Source: an uncultured Clostridia bacterium
Lineage (GTDB): Bacteria > Bacillota > Clostridia > Oscillospirales > Acutalibacteraceae
Reading direction: 5' to 3'
Assembly: GCA_946555465.1 (NCBI GenBank)
Contig: CAMNST010000001.1
Span: forward strand, 124,001 to 188,000
DNA length: 64,000 nt
The notes beneath the pieces are model-generated. The model was given only the letters and a program-made list of their open reading frames with translations, had not been told where the DNA came from and searched no databases. Positions 55,657 through 64,000 of the stretch are shown here, piece by piece; position 1 is the stretch's first letter, and each line of letters starts with the position of its first letter. The translations under genes were made by a program, and so were the position numbers.

Positions 55657-57245
55657 TGTCTTATTTCAGCCCCATTTATTTTGCTTTTTTTCTGCCGATA
55701 GTTGCTCTGCTGTACAGCGTTGTGCCAAAGAAAGCGAAACCTTATGTTCTTCTTGGTTCAAGTTACACATTCTTTTGGATGCTCAGCGGAAAACTTTTGG
55801 CATATCTTCTCTTCTCAACTGTATCAATTCATCACTTCGGTTTATGGCTTGATAAAATACAGACAGAGAAGAAAGCAGCAGTAAAATTGCTGCCGAGGGA
55901 AGAGCGAAAACCACTGAAGATGAAATATGATAAACGCCAGAACGGTATTCTCGCTCTGGCTGTAATTGTTCATATAGGTCTTTTGCTGGTGCTCAAATAT
56001 TCGCCTTTCTTTGCCGTTAATGTTAATAATCTTCTTGAAGCACTGAAATTTGATTTCAGAATGACTGAGCCGAATTTTATGATTCCCATCGGCATATCAT
56101 TCTATACACTTCAGGGTGTTTCATATATGACTGATGTTCGCAGAAGAGTTATAAAAGCAGATACAAATTTGCCCAGACTTGCTCTGTTTATGGGTTTTTT
56201 CCCTCAGATTATGGAAGGCCCGATTGTAAGATATAATGATACTGCCGTTTCGCTTTTTGAAGGCAAAAAGATTGAATACAAAAACTTTGTTTTCGGTGTG
56301 GAGCGAATCGCTTACGGTATGCTCAAAAAAATTGTTGTTGCAGACCGTCTGAACGATTTTGTTACTTCGGTATTTGACAATTATCAAAAATATGACGGCG
56401 GAATTATTGCGCTTGTTGCCATTGCTTATACCTGTCAGTTATATATGGACTTTTCGGGTGCGATGGATGTTGTTATCGGTTCTGCTGAAATATTCGGTGT
56501 TACATTGCCTGAAAACTTCCGTCAGCCGTTCTTCTCCAAAAGCATTTCAGATTTTTGGTCAAGATGGCATATTACACTTGGCACCTGGTTTAAAGACTAT
56601 ATTTTCTATCCGCTTTCACTTTCTAAGGGTCTTAAAAAGGTAACCGCTTTCGGAAGAAAACACCTCGGCAATCATTTTGGTCCTCTTCTTGCAGGTTCTA
56701 TAGCACTTTTCTGTGTATGGTTATGCAATGGCTTGTGGCATGGTTCTGCGTGGATGTATATATTCTTCGGAATGTATCACTTTGTATTGATACTCTCTGC
56801 CAATATTTGTGAGCCGATGTTCAAAAAAATTGCCGATGTTTTACATATCGACAGAAATCACGGTCCTTATGTAATTTTCAGAATGGTAAAAACTTCAATA
56901 CTTGTTGCTATCGGTGAACTCTTTTTCAGAGCACATGGCCTTGCCGAAGGATTGAAGATGTTCAAAAAGATATTTACTGATTTTACATTCTCAGGTATTA
57001 CCTCAGGAAAAGTTGATAAAGCAGGGCTTGACATCTGCGATTTTGCAATCGTAATGGTAGTTGTGCTTATTGTATTTATTATCGGTATTTTAAGAGAAAA
57101 GGGTATTGCAGTAAGAGAAGAACTCAGCAAAAAGAATATCGTTATACGCTGGGTTATCCTGCTTGCTTTAATTTTCTTTGTTATTATTTTTGGTGCCTAC
57201 GGAGCAGGCTATACTCCTGTTGAGCCAATGTATGCTGATTTTTAG
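55656..57245 (+). CDS. MBOAT membrane acyltransferase (DltB/AlgI-like)
   Basis: 529 residues, about eleven membrane segments. The family signatures are PIGISFYTLQGVSYMTDVRR, FPQIMEGPIVRY, YMDFSGAMDVVIG, PENFRQPFFSKSISDFWSRW and the catalytic H362 in NGLWHGSAWMY. DltB takes D-alanine from the carrier protein to teichoic acid across the membrane; AlgI and PatA homologues O-acetylate polysaccharides. In this operon it should transfer the carrier-bound aminoacyl group to an extracytoplasmic polymer. Longer than DltB (~400) and similar to AlgI-type. Start ATG 55656. Confidence 0.9.
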   Translation: MSYFSPIYFAFFLPIVALLYSVVPKKAKPYVLLGSSYTFFWMLSGKLLAYLLFSTVSIHHFGLWLDKIQTEKKAAVKLLPREERKPLKMKYDKRQNGILALAVIVHIGLLLVLKYSPFFAVNVNNLLEALKFDFRMTEPNFMIPIGISFYTLQGVSYMTDVRRRVIKADTNLPRLALFMGFFPQIMEGPIVRYNDTAVSLFEGKKIEYKNFVFGVERIAYGMLKKIVVADRLNDFVTSVFDNYQKYDGGIIALVAIAYTCQLYMDFSGAMDVVIGSAEIFGVTLPENFRQPFFSKSISDFWSRWHITLGTWFKDYIFYPLSLSKGLKKVTAFGRKHLGNHFGPLLAGSIALFCVWLCNGLWHGSAWMYIFFGMYHFVLILSANICEPMFKKIADVLHIDRNHGPYVIFRMVKTSILVAIGELFFRAHGLAEGLKMFKKIFTDFTFSGITSGKVDKAGLDICDFAIVMVVVLIVFIIGILREKGIAVREELSKKNIVIRWVILLALIFFVIIFGAYGAGYTPVEPMYADF

Positions 57246-57257
57246 GGGGTAGTATTT

Positions 57258-58214
57258 GTGACAGAAAAATTTAAATATGCAAAAATCGTTTCATTTACCG
57301 CTGTTGTAATGGCACTGATTATTTTGCTTTCGGCTGTTATAACTCCTAACGGCACAAGTGCAGGAGTCAGCAAATATGAAAAATCTAAACTGTGGGCAAT
57401 GGATGAAAGAGAAAATTCTATTGATGCTTTCTTTCTTGGTGACAGTGAAGTTTACAGTTCTGTTTCTCCTATGGAATTGTGGGATAAATATGGTTATGCC
57501 ACATATTCATGCAGCCACGGTGCAATAAAGAGTTACGAGTGTTACGATCTTCTTGAATCAATGCTTTCAAAGCAGAATCCGAAAATTGTATTTATTGAAG
57601 TGAATTTCCTTTATCGTAATTATGATAATGCTGATATGATTTATCATAAAATCAGTGAAAAACTGCCTCTTTTCAAATATCACGATGTTTGGAAAAGTTA
57701 TATAAATCCGAATCAGGAATATGAAAATCTTGACAATTATAGTTACAAGGGTTATTTGTTAAACAAGAAAACCCAAGCTGCTAAAAAGAAAACGTATATG
57801 GTTGAGACTGATTCAGTTCAGGATATCAAAAAAAATAATCTTGATTATTTTGATAAAATGTATAATCTTTGCAAAGAAAAAAACATTGAAGTTGTTCTTT
57901 TCTCAGCCCCCAGCAAAAAGAACTGGAACTATAAAAAACATAACGGCATTGTTAAGTTAGCAGATAAATATAAACTGGAATATCTTGATTTGAACCTTGT
58001 TGAACTTGATATTAACTGGTCAAAAGACACACGTGATAAAGGTGATCATGTTAATCACAAAGGTGCTATAAAGGTTACTGAATATCTTGGCAGTTATTTA
58101 TCAGAAAAGGGCATTCTTGAAGATCACCGCGGTGACGTTTCCTATGATGACTGGAATGAACTCTTAACGAAGTACAGAGAAAAGGAAAAAGAAAAGAGTA
58201 AAAGCAAAAAATAA
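57258..58214 (+). CDS. Membrane-anchored SGNH/DltD-like protein
   Basis: 318 residues, GTG start at 57258 with GGGGGT upstream. One N-terminal membrane anchor (about 9-28) and an extracytoplasmic domain with the SGNH blocks: G61-D62-S63 in FFLGDSEVYSS and a C-terminal D-x2-H in DKGDHVNHKGA. DltD and AlgJ/AlgX-like proteins of this type work beside MBOATs in moving acyl groups onto the final polymer. The C-terminal tail is highly charged (Lys/Glu). Last gene of the cassette, followed by a strong terminator. Confidence 0.85.
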   Translation: MTEKFKYAKIVSFTAVVMALIILLSAVITPNGTSAGVSKYEKSKLWAMDERENSIDAFFLGDSEVYSSVSPMELWDKYGYATYSCSHGAIKSYECYDLLESMLSKQNPKIVFIEVNFLYRNYDNADMIYHKISEKLPLFKYHDVWKSYINPNQEYENLDNYSYKGYLLNKKTQAAKKKTYMVETDSVQDIKKNNLDYFDKMYNLCKEKNIEVVLFSAPSKKNWNYKKHNGIVKLADKYKLEYLDLNLVELDINWSKDTRDKGDHVNHKGAIKVTEYLGSYLSEKGILEDHRGDVSYDDWNELLTKYREKEKEKSKSKK

Positions 58215-58223
58215 TATTTGCAT

Positions 58224-58258
58224 AAAAAAGACCTTACTAAAACAGTAAGGTCTTTTTT
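58224..58258. terminator. Strong bidirectional terminator
   Basis: 15 bp stem AAAAAAGACCTTACT (58224-58238) with AGTAAGGTCTTTTTT (58244-58258), between the dlt-like cassette and convergent proC. Confidence 0.93.
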
Positions 58259-58263
58259 CAATA

Positions 58264-59061
58264 TTAAAGTCTTTTATCTTTTTCAAGTGATTTGTCAACT
58301 GCATTATGAACTGCATTTTCAAAACCGTCTGCCTGAAGAGACATAACACCTTCAATAGTTGTTCCGCCGGGTGAGCACACATTATCAATTAATTTCCACG
58401 GATGTTCATCGCTTTCAAGTATCATCTTTGCACTCCCGTAAACAGTCTGTGCGGCAATTTTTATTGCATCATCCTTTTTCATTCCGTTTTTGACACCTGC
58501 TCTTGCAAGGGCATCGATAAACATATATGAAAATGCAGGAGCACAGCCACCGAGAACACCGAAAAGCGGAAATGCACTTTCATCGAGAGCCATACATTTT
58601 CCGAATGAAGAAAGAATTTTTTCTACTGCTTTTTTATCTTCATCTGTTACTTTGTCATTATAACAGTAAGCAGAGATTGCTTCACCGACTTTGGCGTTGA
58701 TATTTGGCATAACACGAATGATTCTCTGTTCAGAACTAAGATTGCTTTCAAGAAATTCAATGGTTTTGCCTGCAGCAATAGAAACGATAAGCGGGTTGCT
58801 TGCTTTAAGTTCATCCTGAATTTCTTGAAGCACGCTGCTTATAACATTTGGCTTAACCGAAAGGAAAAGTATGTCGCATTTCTCTGTAACTGCACCTGCA
58901 GTGGCACATACATTTATATTGTATTTTTCTTTTACTGTATTTGTTGCCTTTGAAAAGATATCAAAAACAAAAATGTTTTCATTTTTTTCGCAGTTGTTGT
59001 CAATAATTCCATTAATGATTGCACCTGCCATGTTTCCGCAGCCGATAAATCCTATTTTCAT
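58264..59061 (-). CDS. proC: Pyrroline-5-carboxylate reductase
   Basis: 265 residues. The NAD(P)-binding GFIGCGNMAGAII start, LFLSVKPNVI and the C-terminal SPGGTTIEGVMSLQADGF signature identify ProC, which makes proline from pyrroline-5-carboxylate with NAD(P)H. It stands alone; proA and proB are not in the window. Confidence 0.95.
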   Translation of the reverse strand: MKIGFIGCGNMAGAIINGIIDNNCEKNENIFVFDIFSKATNTVKEKYNINVCATAGAVTEKCDILFLSVKPNVISSVLQEIQDELKASNPLIVSIAAGKTIEFLESNLSSEQRIIRVMPNINAKVGEAISAYCYNDKVTDEDKKAVEKILSSFGKCMALDESAFPLFGVLGGCAPAFSYMFIDALARAGVKNGMKKDDAIKIAAQTVYGSAKMILESDEHPWKLIDNVCSPGGTTIEGVMSLQADGFENAVHNAVDKSLEKDKRL

Positions 59062-59127
59062 AATAATGAACTTCCTTATTAATATTATTTTTCAGTAAAA
59101 TAATAATATCACTTAAAGGAAGAAAAA

Positions 59128-59385
59128 TCAATTATTTTTAAGTTTGCTGTACTTTTCTTTTGTGGCAAGACCACCCCTTATATGTCTTTCGGCTTTGTTC
59201 TTTTCAAGAACTTCTTTTACTTCGCTGCACAGAAGCGGGTTTATTACGGACAGCCTTTTTGTTACATCGTTATGTACGGTAGATTTGCTGATGCCGAATA
59301 CGGCGGCTGCCTGCCTTACAGTTGCGTTTGTTTCAACAATATAATGTCCTAAGTCAATGCATCGTTTTTCAACATTACCAATCAA
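59128..59385 (-). CDS. spoIIID: Sporulation transcription regulator SpoIIID
   Basis: 85 residues from TTG 59385, which has AGGAAGGTG 6 bp upstream and gives a family-like N-terminus (IGNVEKRCIDLGHYIVE). An open frame continues 16 codons further to 59433 but without a ribosome-binding site. The HTH is TVRQAAAVFGISKSTVHNDV, then RLSVINPLL and NKAERHIRGGLATKEKY, all typical of SpoIIID. It controls mother-cell genes during sporulation, so the organism is, or descends from, a spore former. Confidence 0.93.
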   Translation of the reverse strand: MIGNVEKRCIDLGHYIVETNATVRQAAAVFGISKSTVHNDVTKRLSVINPLLCSEVKEVLEKNKAERHIRGGLATKEKYSKLKNN

Positions 59386-59446
59386 GTTTTTCACCTTCCT
59401 CGGTAATGTATATGAACATATGACTGAATTCATTCTGAAAATATTA

Positions 59447-59478
59447 AAAAGAGTTATACATTTCTGTATAACTCTTTT
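59447..59478 (-). terminator. Intrinsic terminator of the membrane protein gene at 59500
   Basis: 14 bp stem AAAAGAGTTATACA (59447-59460) with TGTATAACTCTTTT (59465-59478), loop TTTC. On the minus strand it is followed by a T-rich stretch. Confidence 0.85.
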
Positions 59479-59499
59479 GCTTTGTATTTATGTGGGGTT

Positions 59500-60009
59500 T
59501 TATTTATCTTCTGTTGCGGATTCGCTGTTGCCTTCGGCAAGATTTCCCAAAAGATCAGACAGTGTTGACTGGTTGAGCTCATCAACCTTCTCAAATACGC
59601 TTTCTTCCTTTTCATCAGGAACTGCACCGTCTTCTTCAGCAAGAGTAAGTTTTAATTCTTTTTCATTAACGCTGAATTTGTAAACAAGATCTTTTGATGT
59701 TGACGGACTGTGAAGAATAAGTTTTCTGCCGTCAATTTCATATTCACCTGAAATATTCGCTGTCAGAATATATGAGTCATAAGTTCCGTCTTCGTAGAAA
59801 ACAAAAGCAATTACGCCTTTGGCATCTGTCTTCTGCCATTTGCCGACAATCTGATTGGTATTTTTTGTAAAAATACTTTTTGTTGCTTCAACAGGGGTTT
59901 GGTTTGTTGAAATACAGTAAGCACCTCCTGCAATAAGAAGTGCAAGTATTACAGCAACAACAGAAACTATTATTTTTTGAATTTTTGAAAGCCGCTGAAT
60001 TTTAGCCAA
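59500..60009 (-). CDS. Membrane-anchored small extracytoplasmic protein, unknown
   Basis: 169 residues. A basic N-terminus and one membrane segment (IIVSVVAVILALLIAGGAY, about 13-32) precede a small beta-rich domain: IVGKWQKTDAKGVIAFVFYE, DGTYDSYILTANISGEYEID, KLILHS. This resembles the lipocalin-like DUF5640-type domains (GKW ... DGTY ... GxYxI) common in Clostridia. The tail is acidic and low complexity. Function unknown. It ends the prs operon, 1 bp after the prs stop. Confidence 0.7.
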   Translation of the reverse strand: MAKIQRLSKIQKIIVSVVAVILALLIAGGAYCISTNQTPVEATKSIFTKNTNQIVGKWQKTDAKGVIAFVFYEDGTYDSYILTANISGEYEIDGRKLILHSPSTSKDLVYKFSVNEKELKLTLAEEDGAVPDEKEESVFEKVDELNQSTLSDLLGNLAEGNSESATEDK

Positions 60010-60010
60010 A

Positions 60011-61195
60011 TTATTCAGCCTCCTTTAAGCCTTTTTTGATTAATATTTCTTTTATCTTCTGTGCAGAATCGAGAAGACTTGAAACAGACATATCGTGATT
60101 AAGTGTGTCAATAAAATATGCGGTATATTTTGAAAGTTCAACGCTGACATACCATTCTCTGCTGAGGAGTTCGGGAGTTTGATAAACACCGTTTGTTGTA
60201 AACACTCTGTCAAATACTCCGTCATTGTATGCTTTGTCAAACACATCAAGACCATTGCAGAATAAACCGAATGTTGTGCACACAAATATTCTTGCGCAGC
60301 CAAGACATTTAAGTTTGCTTGCAACCTCGAGCATGGATTCACCTGAGGAAATCATATCGTCAACAATGATGATATCTTTGCCTTTTACTGAATCACCAAG
60401 ATACTGATGCTCAACAATAGGGTTGCGGCCGTTTACAATTCTTGTATAGTCACGTCTTTTGTAGAACATTCCGAGATTTACACCAAGTTGTGTTGCAAAG
60501 TAGATACATCTCTGCATTGCACCTTCATCAGGTGAAATAATCATAAGATGATTTTTGTCAACCTTAAGGTCTTCAACATTATTTACAAGCGCTTTAATCA
60601 TCTGATATGTAGGCATTACATTCTCAAAAGATTCATCAGGAATAGAGTTCTGAACTCTCTGATCATGAGCATCAAATGTAATAATATTGTCTACACCCAA
60701 GTCAACAAGTTCCTGAAGAGCCATAGCACAGTCAAGTGACTCTCTGCTGCTTCTTTTGTGCTGTCTGCCTTCATAAAGCATCGGCATAATAACCGAAACT
60801 CTTTTTGGTTTTGAAGAAAGAGCGTGAATAACTCTTTTTAAATCGGCAAAATGATCATCCGGTGATTTTGGAACAGTCATACCGTACATATTATATGTGC
60901 AACTGTAATTAAATACATCTGCAATAATATATATGTCGTAACCTCTGACAGATTCCTCAATAACACCTTTGCCTTCACCGCTGCCGAATCTCGGAACAGA
61001 TACATTAATTTTGTAACTGTCACGCTGATAACCGTAAAATGCTATTGTTTCTGCATGCTCCTGTGCCTGTGTTTTTCTCCATTTAACAAGATACTTGTCA
61101 ATCTTGTCCGTAAGTTCTTCACATCCGGGCATTCCTATAATGCCCAATGGACCGATTGGAATTGAATTAATGTTTAACGCTTGCTGTCTTGCCAT
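60011..61195 (-). CDS. prs: Ribose-phosphate pyrophosphokinase (long clostridial form)
   Basis: 394 residues, about 75 longer than the typical PrsA. DIYIIADVFNYS and MPMLYEGRQHKR hold the ATP-binding region, FDAHDQRVQNSIP is the conserved divalent-metal/ribose segment, and DIIIVDDMISSGESM is the PRPP loop. Extra sequence is found in the N-terminal third. It makes PRPP for nucleotides, histidine and tryptophan. This extended form is known as a separate Prs group in Firmicutes; whether it is regulated by ADP like the standard type cannot be read here. Confidence 0.88.
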   Translation of the reverse strand: MARQQALNINSIPIGPLGIIGMPGCEELTDKIDKYLVKWRKTQAQEHAETIAFYGYQRDSYKINVSVPRFGSGEGKGVIEESVRGYDIYIIADVFNYSCTYNMYGMTVPKSPDDHFADLKRVIHALSSKPKRVSVIMPMLYEGRQHKRSSRESLDCAMALQELVDLGVDNIITFDAHDQRVQNSIPDESFENVMPTYQMIKALVNNVEDLKVDKNHLMIISPDEGAMQRCIYFATQLGVNLGMFYKRRDYTRIVNGRNPIVEHQYLGDSVKGKDIIIVDDMISSGESMLEVASKLKCLGCARIFVCTTFGLFCNGLDVFDKAYNDGVFDRVFTTNGVYQTPELLSREWYVSVELSKYTAYFIDTLNHDMSVSSLLDSAQKIKEILIKKGLKEAE

Positions 61196-61230
61196 AGTTT
61201 TAAGAAACTCCTCTCAAATTTTACACGCAT

Positions 61231-61260
61231 ATTCTACAACATATTGCTTATTATTGTAAA
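61231..61260 (-). promoter_or_regulatory. Promoter of prs
   Basis: On the minus strand TTTACA (61260-61255), 18 bp spacer, TAGAAT (61236-61231); the ribosome-binding site GAGAGGAG precedes the ATG. Confidence 0.55.
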
Positions 61261-61291
61261 CACTATTTTTTTAAATTTAACAGATTTGTAA

Positions 61292-64000
61292 TTAATAAGA
61301 TGAAACAGATTCATCATTCATCTCATTTTTCTTTTTTACAGTGTATGCAATATATCCGCAAATTCCTGCAATACTTGCTGCAGAAATAATGATGCCAATG
61401 TATAAGCCTCTTGGTGTGTAACTATATGTTACGGTGTGTTCTCCCGCTTTGATTACAGTGGTAAGAAGGGCATTTCCGGTTTCAAACGTCTCCGCTTCCT
61501 CACCGTCAATAAGCACTTTCCATCCTTTATCAAATGGTATGGAAGAATATAAATAACTGTCTTCTTCGGCCGAAACCGTTCCTTCAATCTTCGTATTATT
61601 AAAAGATGTAATCTGAAGGGAACTGTTATTTAGTTTTCTCCATCCTGCCGAAAGAATATCCTCATCAACTGAATACGCATATATTTCGGCATAGGTTTCC
61701 AGCGTGTCAATACCGCCGCAGTCAAGTGACAAAGTAAGTTCTTCTCCTGCTGTCACGTATCCTAAGTCGAGAATATAAGGTTCGTCTATTGATTGTGTTA
61801 ACGTACCGGTGTCGGCACAGTTTACTTCAAGATTCTTTATATCGGGTGACGTTACATATAAATAAATGTTGCCGTCTTTTACAGGAGTAAATGTTATGTC
61901 AACATATCCATATTGGCTGTCATCATCTTCTTTTGAAAACCAGTATGTTCCGTTGCCATTGACTTTGTCACCAAGCATTCCGTCAAACGCAGTGTCTGTA
62001 TATTCAACTTCTTTAAAAACATCATTATATCCCGTTGAAAGGGCAAAGAAATCATTTTGCAAATCAAACGGATTACCTTCTTCAGTATCCCATTTATCTA
62101 TATTATTGCTAACGCAGTATGAAATAGGAAGAAAGTATTTGTTTTCGTAAACATCCGTATTACCGTTTTCTGTTGTAAATTTATAATTAAACAGATGATC
62201 TGACGGAACACTGCCGGTGTCATAATGCATAAGATATTTAATTGCAAACATCATGTTATATACCGGAGTCTGCGTATTATAGGTGTAACTGTTTATTCTG
62301 TTGCCGAACATACCGAGGCTGTACTGCAGACGAGAGTAATTTTCATAAGCCATCGACGAGAAAACCGACATTCCGTTATATCCGTAATAAGAAGGATCCA
62401 TACGGGTATCAAGATAACAGAGTTCTTCACGGTAAAAGCCGTCATCTTCCTCTCTGATTTTGCTGATTGCCTCGCTGTATTGCTTATAATTTGCTTTATA
62501 GTCTGAATTATCCTGCGTTATCAGGATTGATGCTGTATCGGAAATAAGAACTTCGCTGAAAACGATAACAAGCGCTGTTACGCCGATAACCAGTTTATCA
62601 AATTTGCCTTTTCGGTAGATGTAAAGAAAACCGCACCATATAATTATAAACGCAATGCTGATATAGATTGTTGATTCAAGCATTTTTTCGGTTGACATTT
62701 TCTGAGCAACACAGATGAAAAATACCCATGCCATACCAACATAACATATATCTTTGATGCTGATTGATTTGAATTTATCAATGCACTTGAATCCTGCAGT
62801 GAGAAGCAGAAAAGAGTACATATATGAAAATCTGAACGGTAAATCGTTAGGGAAATGAAAAGCGTGCCAGATAAAGTTAAAACAGTTATTATTGAAACTT
62901 ACAAGAAAAAACAGAAGCATAATAATATAAACTGCTTTTTCTCTGAGCCTTATATCTTTATTAATGACAAAGAGGGGAATAAGAATAACTGCAAGCATTC
63001 CCGAATATACATTCGGAAGAACATCATTGCCGCTGCTTCGTATCGTTGTTTCAAGCCCTGCCAGATGTGAAGTTAAGAAGTCAAATATATTGAAATAGGA
63101 TTCAAATGTTGACGGGAAGGAATCAGATGTGGCGGAACAGGAACGAAGAATAAAGAATACGGGAACAAGAACTGCTGCACACATTCCTGCCGCCGCAATA
63201 CTTCCGGCCGCAAATTTTACACCGCGGTTGAAGAATTTGTTGTTATAAAGCGCCCTGAAAGAATATTTCTTTTTAAATGATGCATCGGGGTTGATAACTT
63301 CTCCCGGTTTCATATTGATGATGTAATAACCAAGAAAATATACAACCGCAAAGATACAGGTCATAAAGCCCATATAGTAGGTGGAATAAAAGAGCAGAAC
63401 AAGAGAAATGACGTAGGTTTTTATTTTGCCTTCATTTATTATTCTTTCAATTCCGAGAGCAATAACAGGCAGAAGAATCATTCCGTCGAGCCACATAACA
63501 TTCCAGTAATATGCCAGGAAATAGGCACTGAAGGCATACATAACACCAAAAGATGCTGTGATGTAATTATGCTTATCAAGTGATTTTTTCAGATATAAAG
63601 AAAATGTTACAGAACTGAGAATACACTTGAGTGAAACCAAAAAAGATATCGCAAAAGAAATATCTTCTTTATCAAATAAAAAAATTACGGCAGACAAAGG
63701 ACTTGCAAGATAGTTGAAATAATTTCCGAGAAAACTGCTTCCGCCGCCCGAAGTCCATGAATAAAGAAAACTCTGATGGTTTACAACTCTGTCATATAAC
63801 TCGGCAAAAAGCGGTCCGTACTGATGATATAAATCCATTCGCATAACAGTTGAATCGCCGAAAGGAAACACCGTATATATCAGGTAAATTATTGTTATGC
63901 ACACTGCAGTAAGTCCTGCCGATGCAATCACAAATCTGTTTACAAAAAATCTGAGATATATTTTTGAATATTTTATTTCCTTTGCCTCATAGTTACAGTC
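61292..64000 (-). CDS. YfhO-family membrane protein, 5' end outside window
   Basis: The frame is open to the last base of the window (23 codons beyond GTG 63931), so the true start is outside and 902 residues are visible. About twelve membrane segments in the N-terminal half, with YHQYGPLFAELYDRVVN and FLYSWTSGGGSSFLGNYFNY near the start, followed by a large extracytoplasmic domain and a final membrane helix before a basic tail. These are features of YfhO proteins, GT-C-like glycosyltransferases proposed to decorate lipoteichoic acid or other surface polymers. Its substrate here is unknown. A link to the dlt-like cassette 3 kb away is possible but not shown. Confidence 0.85.
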   Translation of the reverse strand, partial: DCNYEAKEIKYSKIYLRFFVNRFVIASAGLTAVCITIIYLIYTVFPFGDSTVMRMDLYHQYGPLFAELYDRVVNHQSFLYSWTSGGGSSFLGNYFNYLASPLSAVIFLFDKEDISFAISFLVSLKCILSSVTFSLYLKKSLDKHNYITASFGVMYAFSAYFLAYYWNVMWLDGMILLPVIALGIERIINEGKIKTYVISLVLLFYSTYYMGFMTCIFAVVYFLGYYIINMKPGEVINPDASFKKKYSFRALYNNKFFNRGVKFAAGSIAAAGMCAAVLVPVFFILRSCSATSDSFPSTFESYFNIFDFLTSHLAGLETTIRSSGNDVLPNVYSGMLAVILIPLFVINKDIRLREKAVYIIMLLFFLVSFNNNCFNFIWHAFHFPNDLPFRFSYMYSFLLLTAGFKCIDKFKSISIKDICYVGMAWVFFICVAQKMSTEKMLESTIYISIAFIIIWCGFLYIYRKGKFDKLVIGVTALVIVFSEVLISDTASILITQDNSDYKANYKQYSEAISKIREEDDGFYREELCYLDTRMDPSYYGYNGMSVFSSMAYENYSRLQYSLGMFGNRINSYTYNTQTPVYNMMFAIKYLMHYDTGSVPSDHLFNYKFTTENGNTDVYENKYFLPISYCVSNNIDKWDTEEGNPFDLQNDFFALSTGYNDVFKEVEYTDTAFDGMLGDKVNGNGTYWFSKEDDDSQYGYVDITFTPVKDGNIYLYVTSPDIKNLEVNCADTGTLTQSIDEPYILDLGYVTAGEELTLSLDCGGIDTLETYAEIYAYSVDEDILSAGWRKLNNSSLQITSFNNTKIEGTVSAEEDSYLYSSIPFDKGWKVLIDGEEAETFETGNALLTTVIKAGEHTVTYSYTPRGLYIGIIISAASIAGICGYIAYTVKKKNEMNDESVSSY

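Overview
This window looks like chromosomal DNA of a low-GC, spore-forming anaerobe of class Clostridia, probably a gut-type member of the Oscillospiraceae/Ruminococcaceae or a close relative. The main support is the SCIFF peptide with its radical SAM maturase (a clostridial hallmark), the sporulation regulator SpoIIID, the redox regulator Rex, fermentation genes (acetate kinase, lactate dehydrogenase, a butyryl/4-hydroxybutyrate-type CoA-transferase) and a PPi-type phosphofructokinase. Species cannot be named from the sequence. There is no CRISPR array, rRNA, insertion sequence or prophage. Genes are densely packed in short operons with 1 to 14 bp overlaps, separated by clear intrinsic terminators.

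Layout. 1-4378: end of a BlaR1/M56 sensor protease, a PAP2 phosphatase, a cysteine-synthase-like PLP enzyme and a FliB-like protein. 4399-12402: GH2 beta-mannosidase, an alanine racemase/FemAB pair on the minus strand, and a GH2 beta-galactosidase. 12402-23278: comEC, holA, RNase M5, tmcAL, ackA, a PC4-like protein, alaS, a HIT protein, a phosphoribosyltransferase and ldh. 23323-27816 (minus): unknown protein, rex, isocitrate dehydrogenase and aconitase. 28030-35299: TepA-type protease, a small overlapping ORF, a divergent UppP, FtsK/SpoIIIE, a YgiQ radical SAM protein, a ComEA-like HhH protein and ComF. 35346-42876: frameshifted DUF1275 gene, acyltransferase, tRNA-Leu(UAG), a lipoyl-less E2 acyltransferase under a predicted Rex operator, CoA-transferase, GH110-like beta-helix protein and PFK. 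42923-47977: SCIFF system, Orn/Lys/Arg decarboxylase, DUF998 protein, tRNA-Leu(CAG), VOC protein and a 5'-truncated AraC regulator. 48070-52517: L-fucose operon. 52717-58214: a dlt-like five-gene cassette. 58264-64000 (minus): proC, spoIIID, a lipoprotein-like membrane protein, prs and a YfhO-family protein running off the window.

How the genes work together. Beta-mannosidase, beta-galactosidase, the GH110-like protein and the fucose operon fit use of host or plant glycans. PFK, LDH, AckA and the CoA-transferase carry the carbon to lactate, acetate and probably butyrate, with Rex sensing NADH/NAD+. Aconitase and isocitrate dehydrogenase supply 2-oxoglutarate.

The most novel candidate is the cassette at 52717-58214. 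It has the four Dlt functions (AMP ligase, carrier protein, MBOAT, SGNH/DltD-like) plus a fold-III PLP decarboxylase inserted between ligase and carrier. This resembles a BtrK-type decarboxylase acting on a carrier-bound amino acid, and suggests a cell-surface modification with a decarboxylated or otherwise unusual aminoacyl group. That function is inference. Other points of interest are a near-perfect Rex operator at 38521-38538, a UppP homologue without its catalytic residues, a ComEC without its metallo-beta-lactamase domain, and a hairpin that holds the ldh ribosome-binding site.
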